A DNA stretch of 64,000 nucleotides from Streptosporangium lutulentum (GCF_030811455.1 NZ_JAUSQU010000001.1:9982001-10046000); one strand, 5' to 3'. Numbered from the stretch's first letter, positions 33,243-41,882 are shown. Notes: a model not told the origin generated them from the sequence alone. Numbers and translations: made by a program.

Positions 33243-33264
33243 CTTAGAGTGCGCTCGAAGTCAA
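33243..33264 (-). promoter_or_regulatory. MerR-type operator and -35 element
   Basis: CTTAGAG-N4-CTCGAAG (33243-33260) is a near-perfect dyad overlapping a minus-strand TTGACT (33259-33264). It lies 17-38 bp upstream of the MerR start and fits the dyad-in-spacer design of MerR-controlled promoters. A good -10 was not found. Confidence 0.6.
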
Positions 33265-33462
33265 ACCGGGTCCCCCCGGGGCGGCGACCCTGAGGGGGCG
33301 GGCCCTACCGCCGCCTGTCTTCGCGCAGCTCACAGGGGAGGAGACAGGGGTCGGCCCCTCCCATTCGCCCTACCTCGGCTCGGGGCTTCTCCGGGGTCCG
33401 TCAGGGGCCGCTGGGGGCCATTTCGGATATTCCGTGATCTTGATCGTCGCCATGGTTGAGGC

Positions 33463-34128
33463 ATGGAGAGTCAGGCGGTTCCGGGGACCAGGATGATCCT
33501 CGGCGGCTACGCGGCGATCGGCGCCGGGGCCGTGACGATGCTCGGGCTACACGTGGTCACGGGCCTTGATCCGGTGCACACCGTGATCAGCGAGTACGCG
33601 TTCGAGGCGGACGGCTGGCTGCTGCCCGTCTCGCTCACCCTCTTCGCCGTGGCCGCGACGGTCGTCGCGGTCCTGCTGGCCCGGCGCGGCGAGGATCGCA
33701 GGGCCGCGCTGCTGGTCGGGCTCTGGGGCCTGTGCATGCTGCTGATCGGCGCCTTCCCCACCGACGAGCCCGGCGTGCCGCTGTCGATGTCCGGTGGCAT
33801 CCACCGGTACGCGGCGTTCGTGGCCTTCCTGACGATGCCGATCGCCGGCCTGCTTCTGGCCCGGCGGCACTCGGCCGGTTCCTGCGCCCGGTGGGTGCGG
33901 CTGCTCAGCCTGGCCTCCCTGGGCGTCCTGGTCACGGTCGTCATCCCCTACGTCGTGCGGATGTTCGGCATCGACCTGACCAACGAGGAGATCCCGGCCG
34001 GCGTGACCCAGCGGCTGCTGGTGGTCTTCGAGGTGACGGTGCTGACAATGCTGGCCGTGATGGAGCGAGTCCGGTTGACACCTCCCGGGCGCGGCTCTAC
34101 CGTCTCAGCAACCGACCGCTCGGTATGA
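33463..34128 (+). CDS. DUF998 family membrane protein
   Basis: A 221-residue protein with about six membrane helices and the DUF998 pattern: conserved VHTVISEYAFEADGWLLPVSL after the first helix, LLIGAFPTDEPG after the third and SGGIHRYAAFVAFLTMPIAGLLLARR after that. No biochemical role is established for this family. The ribosome-binding site before ATG 33463 is weak. It is followed 32 bp later by the phosphotriesterase-like gene, which may be co-transcribed. Confidence 0.85.
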   Translation: MESQAVPGTRMILGGYAAIGAGAVTMLGLHVVTGLDPVHTVISEYAFEADGWLLPVSLTLFAVAATVVAVLLARRGEDRRAALLVGLWGLCMLLIGAFPTDEPGVPLSMSGGIHRYAAFVAFLTMPIAGLLLARRHSAGSCARWVRLLSLASLGVLVTVVIPYVVRMFGIDLTNEEIPAGVTQRLLVVFEVTVLTMLAVMERVRLTPPGRGSTVSATDRSV

Positions 34129-34160
34129 AGTCTGGTCGGTACCGCTCCGGGAGGCCACGC

Positions 34161-35135
34161 ATGCCCGTCGTGAACACCGTCCGAGGCCCCGTCGAGGTCT
34201 CCGAGCTCGGCCAGACCCTCATGCACGAGCACATCTTCGTCCTCTCCACCGAACATGTCGACAACTACGGCGTGGGCGCGTGGTGGGACGAGGAGCACCG
34301 GGTCGCCGACGCCGTCGCCAAGCTGAGGGCCGTGGCGGCCAAGGGCGTGAAGACGATCGTCGACCCGACGGTGTGGGGACTCGGCCGCTACATCCCGCGC
34401 GTCCAGCGGGTGGCCGAGCAGGTCCCCGAGCTGAACATCATCGTCGCCTCGGGGATCTACTCCTACGACGAGCTCCCGCACCAGTACGAGCACCGCGGCC
34501 CCGGCCTGATGATGGACATGCCCGAGCCGATGATCGACGACTTCTCCCGCGACATCGTCGAGGGCATCGCCGGCACCGGCGTCAGGGCCGCGTTCCTCAA
34601 GTGCGTGGTCGAGCACAGGGGACTCACCCCCGGGGTCGAGCGGATCTGCCGCGCGGTCGCCCAGACCCACCTGCGGACCGGTGTGCCGATCACCGTGCAC
34701 ACCAACGCCTTCACCCAGAGCGGCCTGCAGGTCCTGGACCTCTTCGCCAAGGAGGGCGTGGACCCCGCGAAGGTCGTGCTCGGGCACTCCGGCGACTCCA
34801 ACGACCTGGACCACCTGATGCGGCTGGCCGACACCGGGGCGATCCTCGGCATGGACCGGTTCGGGCTGGACGCCTACAACCCCACCCCGCAGAGGGTCGC
34901 CACCGTCGCCGCTCTCTGCGAGCGGGGCTACGCCGACCGGATGGTGCTCAGCCACGACAGCTCGTGCTTCATGGACTACTTCGGCGATGCCTGGGACGCC
35001 GTGGCGCAGGCGGCTCCGAACTGGCGCTTCGACCACATCCACGACGACGTGCTTCCCGCGCTGCGGGAGGCCGGGGTGAGCGATGCGCGGCTCGACCAGA
35101 TGCTGATCGACAACCCTCGCCGCTACTTCTCCTGA
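34161..35135 (+). CDS. Phosphotriesterase-family amidohydrolase
   Basis: A 324-residue metal-dependent hydrolase of the PTE/lactonase family. The binuclear metal ligands are identifiable: His-x-His in TLMHEHIFVL, the carboxylatable Lys in RAAFLKCVVEH, His in PITVHTNAF, His in VVLGHSGD and Asp in VLSHDSSCF. Members hydrolyse lactones or phosphotriesters. ATG 34161 is preceded by GGGAGG. Actual substrate is unknown; a lactonase is more likely than a pesticide hydrolase (inference from family frequency). Confidence 0.9.
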   Translation: MPVVNTVRGPVEVSELGQTLMHEHIFVLSTEHVDNYGVGAWWDEEHRVADAVAKLRAVAAKGVKTIVDPTVWGLGRYIPRVQRVAEQVPELNIIVASGIYSYDELPHQYEHRGPGLMMDMPEPMIDDFSRDIVEGIAGTGVRAAFLKCVVEHRGLTPGVERICRAVAQTHLRTGVPITVHTNAFTQSGLQVLDLFAKEGVDPAKVVLGHSGDSNDLDHLMRLADTGAILGMDRFGLDAYNPTPQRVATVAALCERGYADRMVLSHDSSCFMDYFGDAWDAVAQAAPNWRFDHIHDDVLPALREAGVSDARLDQMLIDNPRRYFS

Positions 35136-35200
35136 CTTTTCATAATTTGTCGCCCGCCTGCCGTACGCTCCCGAGCAATCGATCAACGGAGAGGTACGGC

Positions 35201-36643
35201 ATGGCCGCGCGGAGCACGTATCTGGAGCTGTCCGAGGACGGCGGAAACTCGCACAAGTTCTACGAGGTCGTGCTCGACGGAACCCAGGTGACGATCAGCT
35301 ACGGCCGGATCGGGGAGAGCGGACAGGCCAAGGTGTCGGCCTTCGCCACGGAGGAGAAGGCCGCGGCCGCCGCGGCGAAGAAGATCGGCGAGAAGGTCCG
35401 CAAGGGTTATGCCCCGGCCGTCCGGGGAGTGCGCCAGCGCCGCGCGGTCACCCGGCGCAGCGTGGAGAGCGTCCGCTCCACCGCGACCCAGGCGCCGGTG
35501 CTGTGGCGCTTCGCCAGCGGTGCGGCGGCGTTCGGCATCTTCGTGGACGAGGACCGCTGCTGGGTCGGCAACCAGAACGGCGACGTCTACACCGTCACCC
35601 ACGGCGGCACCGTCACCGGCCGCTTCCGGCTGCCCGACGGCGTGAAGTGCATCGTCGCCGACGACTTCTGGATCTACGCGGGCGCCGACGACGGCAAGGT
35701 CTACGACCTCAGCGGGAAGGTCCCCCGGCTCGCCTACGAGATCGCCGAGGACGTCGACATCTACTGGCTGGACATCCACGACGGGGTGCTGGGCGTCTCC
35801 GACCGGGCGGGCCGGATCACCACGATCGACCACGAGGACGAGTTCCAGTGGGCGCGCAAGGGGCGGGGGAACTCGGCCTGGATGGTCCGCTGCGACGACG
35901 AGGCCGTCTACCACGGACACTCCACCGGCGTGGCCCGCTACGACGCCGCCGACGGAGCGCCGGTCTGGGAGACGAGCCTCAACGGTGAGGTGCTGTTCGG
36001 CTGGCAGGAGTCCGGTTCGGTCTACGCCGGCACGTCGCGCGGGGCGGTGCACCGGCTCCGCAAGTCGGACGGCGCCACCGAGACGGTCTACCGCTGCGAC
36101 GCCACCGTCTTCTCCTGCGCCACCGCTCCCGACGGCCGTTACGTCTTCGCCGGGGACAACCACTCCTCGGTGTACTGCTTCGACCAGGGCGGCGAGCGAC
36201 TGTGGAAGCTGGCCACCGGCTGCGGCTCGGCCTTCTCCATGCAGTATCTCGACGACCGCCTCTACATCGTGACCACCGACGGCACCCTGGCCTGCATCGA
36301 CGCCACCGAGGAGGCGATCAGGGCGGCCCAGGCGGGAACCGTTCCCGAGGTGATGGACGTCAAGGCGGCGGCCGGTCTGTCGGTGGTGGAGCCGACCACC
36401 GTGCTGGAGACCGTCGTGCTGGAGACCGTCTCCGGCGCCGACGGCGGCGTGGTGGTGGAGTGCTTCAGGGAGGGGGAGCGGCTTCGGGTGCGGGTCGTCA
36501 GCGAGGGCTACGACTCGCTGCGGAACGTGCAGTTCCCCAAGGGGGTGCGCGAGGCCGGAGCCCGGTATCTCGTCGAGGGCGTCCGCTTCTCCGAGCGGGG
36601 CGGCTTCTACCGCGCGTACGGGGACATCCGGCGCCTGCTGTGA
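35201..36643 (+). CDS. WGR domain fused to a PQQ/WD-like beta-propeller
   Basis: A 480-residue cytoplasmic protein. Residues about 1-80 form a WGR domain (YLELSEDGGNSHKFYEVVLDG, VTISYGRIGESGQAKVSAFATEEKAAAAAAKKI), a fold found in PARPs and MolR-like proteins. A basic linker leads to a seven-bladed-type propeller (about 100-390) with repeated W-x-G and Y-x-G strands (CWVGNQNGDVYTV, WIYAGADDGKVYDL, VYAGTSRGAVHRL, YVFAGDNHSSVYCF). The last 80 residues form another small domain ending FYRAYGDIRRLL. No catalytic site is seen; a nucleic-acid or protein sensor scaffold is inference. Start ATG 35201 follows GGAGAGG; a terminator follows. Confidence 0.85.
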   Translation: MAARSTYLELSEDGGNSHKFYEVVLDGTQVTISYGRIGESGQAKVSAFATEEKAAAAAAKKIGEKVRKGYAPAVRGVRQRRAVTRRSVESVRSTATQAPVLWRFASGAAAFGIFVDEDRCWVGNQNGDVYTVTHGGTVTGRFRLPDGVKCIVADDFWIYAGADDGKVYDLSGKVPRLAYEIAEDVDIYWLDIHDGVLGVSDRAGRITTIDHEDEFQWARKGRGNSAWMVRCDDEAVYHGHSTGVARYDAADGAPVWETSLNGEVLFGWQESGSVYAGTSRGAVHRLRKSDGATETVYRCDATVFSCATAPDGRYVFAGDNHSSVYCFDQGGERLWKLATGCGSAFSMQYLDDRLYIVTTDGTLACIDATEEAIRAAQAGTVPEVMDVKAAAGLSVVEPTTVLETVVLETVSGADGGVVVECFREGERLRVRVVSEGYDSLRNVQFPKGVREAGARYLVEGVRFSERGGFYRAYGDIRRLL

Positions 36644-36647
36644 CCGC

Positions 36648-36676
36648 CTTCGCCTCCTCGGCGCGAGGAGGCGAAG
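36648..36676. terminator. Hairpin terminator after the WGR gene
   Basis: CTTCGCCTCCTCG pairs perfectly with CGAGGAGGCGAAG (13 bp) across a 3-base GCG loop, five bases after the TGA at 36641-36643. Confidence 0.8.
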
Positions 36677-36877
36677 AGGGCGATCCGGCCTGATCGCGGG
36701 CTTTCGGGGTCCCGGGCCGTTCGACGGGGGCGGCCCCCTGGATGGCGGACGCGAAGGCCGGGCTCGTAAGATCGCGCCTATGACCGTCGGCCGGGGTCAC
36801 GAGCCTGCCGATCGATGCGACCGGCAGGCGCGAAGAACCCTGCTCCGTGATTTCCGCAACCACAGGACCGGTGTGCG

Positions 36878-37075
36878 ATGAAAACCTGGCTCCCGATCGG
36901 CCTCGGCGTGATCCTCATCCTGATGGGCGGCCTCTGGACGCTGCAGGGTCTCGGCATCGTGGGCGGCAGCGTCATGAGCGGCGCCGGCCAGTGGATCTGG
37001 ATCGGCCTGGCCGTGCTCGTCGTCGGACTCCTGCTCGCCGTTCCCGCCCTGCTGCGCACCCGCCGCCGTTCCTGA
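36878..37075 (+). CDS. Small two-helix membrane protein
   Basis: A 65-residue protein with two membrane helices (about residues 5-27 and 38-58) connected by a Gly/Ser loop, with a basic RTRRRS tail that should stay in the cytoplasm. It looks like the short two-helix proteins common in actinomycetes, without a known role. The start is ATG 36878. It appears monocistronic between the terminator and the acetyltransferase gene. Confidence 0.75.
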   Translation: MKTWLPIGLGVILILMGGLWTLQGLGIVGGSVMSGAGQWIWIGLAVLVVGLLLAVPALLRTRRRS

Positions 37076-37168
37076 CCGGTCCTCGCCGTCCGTCTCTCCC
37101 CGGAGCGGTTCCGGGAGAAAACAGGACTGAACGGGCCATCCGGCCGGTGAGGCGCTAGGGTGCCGACC

Positions 37169-37690
37169 ATGCTTCGTGGCGAGAAGGTTCTGCTGAGGGC
37201 CATCACCAGGAACGACGTGATCGCACTGCACCGGCTGCACGACGACGTGGAGACCAAGTCCGGCGCCATCGTGGTGCCGTGGGTTCCCGAGTCGGCCGAG
37301 CAGGCCGTCGCCCGATACGAGCGGCGGGAGCCCGACCCGGCCCATGTCGGCTTCGCCGTCGAAGCCCTCTCCGGTGAGCTGCTCGGGTCCGGCGCGGTCT
37401 GGGGAATCGACACCTTCAACCGCAACGGGCACCTGGGCATCTCGCTGCTCGCGGAGGCCCGGGGCCACGGATACGCCCCCGACGCGCTGCGGCTGCTGTG
37501 CGACTACGCCTTCCGGATCCGCGGCCTGCACCGGCTGGGGCTGGAGACGCTCGCCACCAACACCGCGATGATCGCCGCCGCGGAGAAGGTCGGTTTCCGG
37601 CGCGAGGGCACGCTGCGCGAGCACGCCTGGTTGGCCGGCGCCTTCGTCGACGAGGTGCTGTTCGGGCTGCTCGCCGCCGAGTTCTCGTAG
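37169..37690 (+). CDS. RimJ/RimL-type GNAT acetyltransferase
   Basis: A 173-residue acetyl-CoA-dependent transferase. It begins MLRGEKVLLRAITRNDV, a standard RimL-like start (ATG 37169 chosen over GTG 37160), and has the acetyl-CoA loop LLAEARGHGYAPDALRLLCDYAF and the C-terminal motif NTAMIAAAEKVGFRREGTLREHAW. Substrate is unknown (protein N-terminus, antibiotic or metabolite). The last 24 bases and stop are duplicated with two changes 41 bp downstream. Confidence 0.87.
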   Translation: MLRGEKVLLRAITRNDVIALHRLHDDVETKSGAIVVPWVPESAEQAVARYERREPDPAHVGFAVEALSGELLGSGAVWGIDTFNRNGHLGISLLAEARGHGYAPDALRLLCDYAFRIRGLHRLGLETLATNTAMIAAAEKVGFRREGTLREHAWLAGAFVDEVLFGLLAAEFS

Positions 37691-37730
37691 CCGGGGCGCT
37701 GCCGGGGCTGCCCGCCGCGGAGTTCTCGTA
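37664..37730 (+). repeat. Duplicated 3' end of the acetyltransferase gene
   Basis: The 26 bases 37664-37689, ending in the TA of the TAG stop, recur at 37705-37730 with 24 of 26 identical. The second copy is outside the gene, and its TAG has become TAC. Confidence 0.9.
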
Positions 37731-37759
37731 CGGAGTCCTCTTGACCGGTGAGGAGGGCG

Positions 37760-39034
37760 TCAGGCCGGGGCCGCCGGGCCGGGTACGGTCTCCAGTTCGC
37801 GGATCAGGGCGTCGCTCCCGGCGTCGCGGCGGACGACCTCGCCGAGCCGGGCGGCCCCGGCGCGGTAGGAGGAGACTTCGAGGATCCGGCGCACCGAGGC
37901 GGCGATGGCCGCGGGACTGGCGGTGCGTCTCACCGACAGACCGGCGCCACGCGCGGTGACGCGTACCGCGTTGTCGGCCTGGTCGCGGCCGTGGTGCATC
38001 ACCACCAGCGGGAGCCCGGCGGCGAGCGACTTCATGACCGTGCCGTGGCCGCCGTGGGTCACCACCGCGGCGGCGTGCCTGAGGACCTCGCGGTGCGGGG
38101 CGGCGGCGACGACGGTCACGTTCGCGGGCGCGCGGAGTGCCGAGGGGTCGAGCGCGGGGCCGGTCGTGACGAGAGCCCGTACCGGCAGGGTGCCCAGGGC
38201 GTCGGCGATCCGCTGCAGGCAGGCGGTCTGGTCCTGGAAGGTCGACGACATCGCCACGAGGACGAGCGGTCCGTCTCCGGGGGGAGGGGCCCACGGCTTC
38301 GCGGCCCACACCGGATCGTCCAGCACGGGCCCGACATAGCGGACCGGAGGGGGAAACGCCGCGGGGAAGTCGAAGCCGGGCGAGGTCATGACGAGCTGGC
38401 GGTGGGCGCGGTGGACCTGATCCCAGAGCGTCGTCAGCGGTATCAGACCGTATTGGGATCGCAGCCTGTTGAGACCGGCCAGGCCCCTGGTGTCCCAGGA
38501 CCGCCGGATGAACCCGCCGAAGGCCCGGTCGCGCAGCCGCCCGACAACGCCGCGGGCCGGTCGCAGGCCGAGCCCGAGGGGCGGCATCCCCTCGGCGGGC
38601 AGCAGGTAGACGTTGGGCATCAGGACGTGGAAGGGGATGGCGGCGGTCTCGGCGGTCACCATCGCCCCGAGGGCGAACATCGAGCAGACCACCAGGTCGG
38701 GCCGGGCCTCGACGATGGCGTCGCGCACGTCCGCGGCGTAGCCGGCCGCGGGCCCGACGAGTCGGGTGGCGATCATCCGGTCGAGCAGCCGCAGGGGGCC
38801 GCCGCACTCCCAGTCGCGGCTGAGGTCGTTCTCCGGCCTGCGGTCCGGGCGGTTGGGCGCCTGGCGCCAGGGCCTGAACACCGCGCCGGTCGCGCGAACG
38901 TCGGGCTCCGTGCAGTCCTCGGCGAGGACGGTGACGGCGTGGCCGCGCTCGACGAGGCGGCGGACCGCCCCGAGCTCGGGCGGGACGGTCCCGCCCCCGT
39001 CGACGAGGGCCACCAGATAGGTGAGTGGGGTCAT
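37760..39034 (-). CDS. MGT-type family 1 glycosyltransferase
   Basis: A 424-residue GT-B enzyme of the macrolide/UDP-glycosyltransferase type. The N-terminal acceptor half begins MTPLTYLVALVDGGGTVPPELGAVRRLVERGHAVTVL; the C-terminal donor half has VLVAMSSTF, HREVLRHAAAVVTHGGHGTVMKSLAAGLPLVVMHHGRDQADNAVRV, the GT1 nucleotide-sugar signature. Such enzymes glycosylate natural products or lipids. ATG 39034 gives the family N-terminus; a longer frame to 39259 is not family-like. The neighbouring hydrolase gene is upstream on the same strand (75-bp gap). Confidence 0.9.
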   Translation of the reverse strand: MTPLTYLVALVDGGGTVPPELGAVRRLVERGHAVTVLAEDCTEPDVRATGAVFRPWRQAPNRPDRRPENDLSRDWECGGPLRLLDRMIATRLVGPAAGYAADVRDAIVEARPDLVVCSMFALGAMVTAETAAIPFHVLMPNVYLLPAEGMPPLGLGLRPARGVVGRLRDRAFGGFIRRSWDTRGLAGLNRLRSQYGLIPLTTLWDQVHRAHRQLVMTSPGFDFPAAFPPPVRYVGPVLDDPVWAAKPWAPPPGDGPLVLVAMSSTFQDQTACLQRIADALGTLPVRALVTTGPALDPSALRAPANVTVVAAAPHREVLRHAAAVVTHGGHGTVMKSLAAGLPLVVMHHGRDQADNAVRVTARGAGLSVRRTASPAAIAASVRRILEVSSYRAGAARLGEVVRRDAGSDALIRELETVPGPAAPA

Positions 39035-39108
39035 CGATCTCTTCCGTTCACGCGCTGGGGGGCGAATGGCGGTGGTCGGCCTTGTGTGCGGGGGAGTGAA
39101 TCCCGGGG

Positions 39109-40029
39109 CTATGTCGCGAGGAGATGCTCGGCGAACCAGTCGCGGGCGGCGGCCGAGGCGAGGTGGAAGATCTCGCCCGTGTAGACGCTGAAGTGCCCTC
39201 CGGGCAGCAGGATCAGCTTTTTGGGCTGGGCCGCCGTCTCGTACGCGGCCAGCGCCCACTCCCCGGGAGTCAGCCGGTCGTGCGGCGCCACCAGCATCAG
39301 CAACGGCGTGGGACTGATCTTGGGCAGGTAGGGGCCCGGTTCGTAGCCGTACATGTGCTCCATGCTCCGCAGCGTCACCTCGTTGCGCCAGGCGGGGAAG
39401 CGATCTCGCTGCGCGATGGTGAAGTACGCGTAGGACTCGGCGGTGGGCAGCGCCGCCATCGCCGTGGAATCACCGGTGACCACCGGCAGCATGCCCGGCG
39501 CCTCCCTCCTGGCACGGGCGGCGCGGTCGGCGGCGAGCAGTTCGAGCGCCGGAGGGATGATGTCCGCGCGTACAAAGGACTCGAAATTGCGGCGACCGCT
39601 GATCACCGGGGTCTGCCCGACGATCGCCTTGACGCGCCGGTCCGTCGCCGCGACCACGAACGCGTGCGCGGCGGAGTAGCTCGTTCCCCACAGGCCGATG
39701 CGGCCGGCGTCGACGTCCGGGCGGTTCGAGGCATAGGTGATCGCGTGCTGGTAGTCGCGGATCTGCTCCCAGGGATCGATCTCGTGCCGGGGTTTGCCCG
39801 AGGCCGCGTCGGAGGCGCCGAACCCCCGGAAGTCGAACACCACGACCGCCAGGCCCGCCGCGGCGAACACCGCCGCGAAGTCGTCGAGGTACATCTCCTT
39901 CGTCGACGCCCAGCCGTGCGCCATGACCACGCAGGGGGCGGGCCACCCGTCACCGGCCGCCGGGTAGAACCAGCCGCGCAGCGTCACACCCTCGGCGTCG
40001 AACTCGATGTCTTGGCGGTCTTCGTTCAC
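39109..40029 (-). CDS. Alpha/beta hydrolase
   Basis: A 306-residue hydrolase with the nucleophile elbow GTSYSAA, the acid in VAPHDRLTPGE and the catalytic His in LPGGHFSVYTG. The N-terminal DAEGVTLRGWFYPA and VVMAHGWASTKEMYLDDFAAVFA are typical of the dienelactone-hydrolase-like/acyl-hydrolase branch. Substrate unknown; no export signal, so cytoplasmic. It starts at ATG 40029 and diverges from the ArsR-SRPBCC gene. A pair of direct repeats lies just upstream and may serve as its operator. Confidence 0.88.
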   Translation of the reverse strand: MNEDRQDIEFDAEGVTLRGWFYPAAGDGWPAPCVVMAHGWASTKEMYLDDFAAVFAAAGLAVVVFDFRGFGASDAASGKPRHEIDPWEQIRDYQHAITYASNRPDVDAGRIGLWGTSYSAAHAFVVAATDRRVKAIVGQTPVISGRRNFESFVRADIIPPALELLAADRAARARREAPGMLPVVTGDSTAMAALPTAESYAYFTIAQRDRFPAWRNEVTLRSMEHMYGYEPGPYLPKISPTPLLMLVAPHDRLTPGEWALAAYETAAQPKKLILLPGGHFSVYTGEIFHLASAAARDWFAEHLLAT

Positions 40030-40047
40030 AGATGTCCCCCTGGCTAT

Positions 40048-40080
40048 GTGCTATGCACCAGATTGCGTGCTATATGCCAG
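40048..40080. promoter_or_regulatory. Direct-repeat candidate operator upstream of the hydrolase
   Basis: GTGCTATGCACCAG (40048-40061) and GTGCTATATGCCAG (40067-40080) are related 14-mers set 19 bp apart in an AT-richer stretch 19 bp before the hydrolase ATG. This is consistent with two protein-binding half-sites on one DNA face. Confidence 0.45.
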
Positions 40081-40158
40081 TTTGCGGTTTTCAGTAGACA
40101 CCCACTCGGGCCGACGTCGCCAGCTGGCCGCGTTCACGGCGCCGACCGGTCGATCTCA

Positions 40159-40204
40159 AAGTATTCGTTGACACGAATATTCTCTATGGAGAATACTTAC
40201 CTCC
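40159..40204 (+). promoter_or_regulatory. Leaderless promoter with two adjacent palindromes
   Basis: TTGACA (40168-40173), an 18-bp spacer and AATACT (40192-40197) end seven bases before the ATG at 40205, so the transcript would start at or next to the ATG. Two perfect dyads cover the promoter: ATTCGT-N4-ACGAAT (40163-40178) and ATTCTC-N4-GAGAAT (40179-40194), flanked by AAGTATTC/GAATACTT arms. Probably bound by the ArsR protein itself. Confidence 0.75.
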
Positions 40205-41068
40205 ATGGACGCACTCCTCGCCGCACTGGCCGACCCGGCCCGCTGGCGGCTCGTCAGCCTGCTGGCCGAGCGGCCCCGGCCGGTCGGTGTCCTCGCCCGG
40301 CTCGCCGAGGCGCGCCAGCCGCAGACGACCAAACACCTGCAGGCCCTTGAGCGCGCCGGCGTCGTCACCTCCCAGCGCACCGGCCAGCGCCGCATCTACG
40401 CCCTCCAGCCCGCTCCCCTGCGGGACCTGGCGGCCGCGCTCAGCCGGCTCGCCGACGCCGCGGACCAGGCCGACGGCCCGCGCGAGACCTACGACCGCTA
40501 CGGGCTCGGTCTGCACGCGGAACGGCTCGCGGCCAGGGAGCCGGGGTGGGCAGACGGCCGCTCGTTCGGATTCCTCCGGTCGCTGACGGGGAGCCCCGAG
40601 CTGGTCTGGCGCCACCTGACCGAGACCCCCCTGCTCGCCCGCTGGTGGACGCCCGACGACCTGCGCGTCTCCGAGCTCGTCTTCGAGGCGCGACCGGGCG
40701 GGCGGATCGTCCAGGAGTACCGCGACGCCGAGGACGCCGACGGCTCCGACCCGGTCGCCGGGCGCGCGGAGGGAGTCGTCGACGACGTACGTCCCGGTGA
40801 GCGCCTCGCCTACCGGCTCTCCCCGATGCTTCCCGGCGGCGGCCTCGCCTTCACCGCCCACCTCGACTTCGGGCTCCGGCCCGTCGACACCGGCACGGAC
40901 CTCGAGGTCCACTACCGGGTCACCGACAGCACCGTCGACGCCGCGGACTTCATCGCGGGCATCGAGATCGGCTTCGGCCAGAGCCTCGACAAGCTCGCGG
41001 CGATCCTCGCCGCGGATTCCGACACCACCGATGACACCACCGACACCGACACAGGGAGCAAGAAATGA
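40205..41068 (+). CDS. ArsR-type HTH fused to an SRPBCC (AHSA1-like) domain
   Basis: A 287-residue fusion. Residues about 1-95 are an ArsR winged helix (MDALLAALADPARWRLVSLL, QTTKHLQALERAGVVTSQRTGQRRIYAL) without the Cys metal sites of classical ArsR. Residues about 115-270 are an AHSA1/SRPBCC ligand-binding domain (SPELVWRHLTETPLLARWWTP, FEARPGGRIVQEYRD, DLEVHYRVTDSTV). Such fusions would sense a hydrophobic small molecule instead of a metal. It ends in DTTDDTTDTDTG and overlaps the next gene by four bases (ATGA). Translation is likely leaderless. Confidence 0.88.
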   Translation: MDALLAALADPARWRLVSLLAERPRPVGVLARLAEARQPQTTKHLQALERAGVVTSQRTGQRRIYALQPAPLRDLAAALSRLADAADQADGPRETYDRYGLGLHAERLAAREPGWADGRSFGFLRSLTGSPELVWRHLTETPLLARWWTPDDLRVSELVFEARPGGRIVQEYRDAEDADGSDPVAGRAEGVVDDVRPGERLAYRLSPMLPGGGLAFTAHLDFGLRPVDTGTDLEVHYRVTDSTVDAADFIAGIEIGFGQSLDKLAAILAADSDTTDDTTDTDTGSKK

Positions 41069-41664
41069 CCACCTCGACCGGCCGCAGGGTGACCGCGAAC
41101 ATCAACCTCACCCTCGACGGGCGTTACAACGGCCCCGGCGGACCCGGTGATTTCGGTGCGTTCGCCCCGTATGTGACCACCGAGGTCGCGCGAGACCACA
41201 TGACCCGCATGTGGGAGGGCGCGACGACGGCGCTGCTCGGCCGGCTCAACGCCGAGGGATTCATGGGGTACTGGCCGTCGGTCGCCGAAGACGAGAACGC
41301 CGATCCGCGTGATCGCGGGTACGCGAAGTGGCTGGTCGACGCGGAGAAGGTGGTCTTCTCGACCACTTTGACCGAAGCGCCGTGGGAACGCACCCGCGTG
41401 GTGAACGCCCCCGCCGCGGACGTCGTCGCCGAACTCAAGGCCACCGGTGAGGGCGACATCCTCGTCAACAGCAGCGCGAGCGTCATCAAGGCGCTCCTGT
41501 CGGCAGACCTGCTCGACCGGCTGTACCTCATGGTCTTCCCCGAGATCGCCGGGGGTGGGCAACGACTGTTCGACGACGGCCTGCCGGCTTCGACGTGGAC
41601 GCTCACACACCAGGAGACCGGTGCGCTGGGCGAGATCGCCATGGTCTACGACCGGGTCCGCTGA
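41065..41664 (+). CDS. RibD/DHFR-like dihydrofolate reductase family protein
   Basis: A 199-residue protein with the DHFR-like RibD C-terminal fold: RVTANINLTLDGRYNGPGG at the start, ALLGRLNAEGFMGYW, AKWLVDAEKVVFSTTLTEAPWERT, GDILVNSSASVIKALLSADLLDRLYLMVFPEIAGGGQRLF. These NADPH-binding proteins are widespread and their substrates are mostly unknown. It is coupled to the ArsR-SRPBCC gene (ATGA overlap), so it is the likely regulated output of that sensor. Confidence 0.87.
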   Translation: MTTSTGRRVTANINLTLDGRYNGPGGPGDFGAFAPYVTTEVARDHMTRMWEGATTALLGRLNAEGFMGYWPSVAEDENADPRDRGYAKWLVDAEKVVFSTTLTEAPWERTRVVNAPAADVVAELKATGEGDILVNSSASVIKALLSADLLDRLYLMVFPEIAGGGQRLFDDGLPASTWTLTHQETGALGEIAMVYDRVR

Positions 41665-41836
41665 GCCGGCCGATCAGCGCATAGGTTTCGTCACCGGGAC
41701 CGGATGGGACTCCCAGCCGCTGTGACCCCAGCCCTAAAACTCTCTCGCACGGGCAGGATCCGGGTGCGGGTGGGCACCCTCGCCCTGTCGCCGCGGTCGT
41801 GTCTCCACGCCGCTGTCCCCCCGGGAACCTCGGTCA

Positions 41837-41882
41837 TCCAGGGGGCGAGCCGGCCGTGACGGTCGCGACGGCGCCCCCTGGA
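41837..41882 (-). terminator. Hairpin just after the tex stop codon
   Basis: TCCAGGGGGCG (41837-41847) pairs with CGCCCCCTGGA (41872-41882); the loop is itself GC-rich and partly self-complementary. It lies five bases past the end of tex and may also end the converging reductase transcript. Confidence 0.7.
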
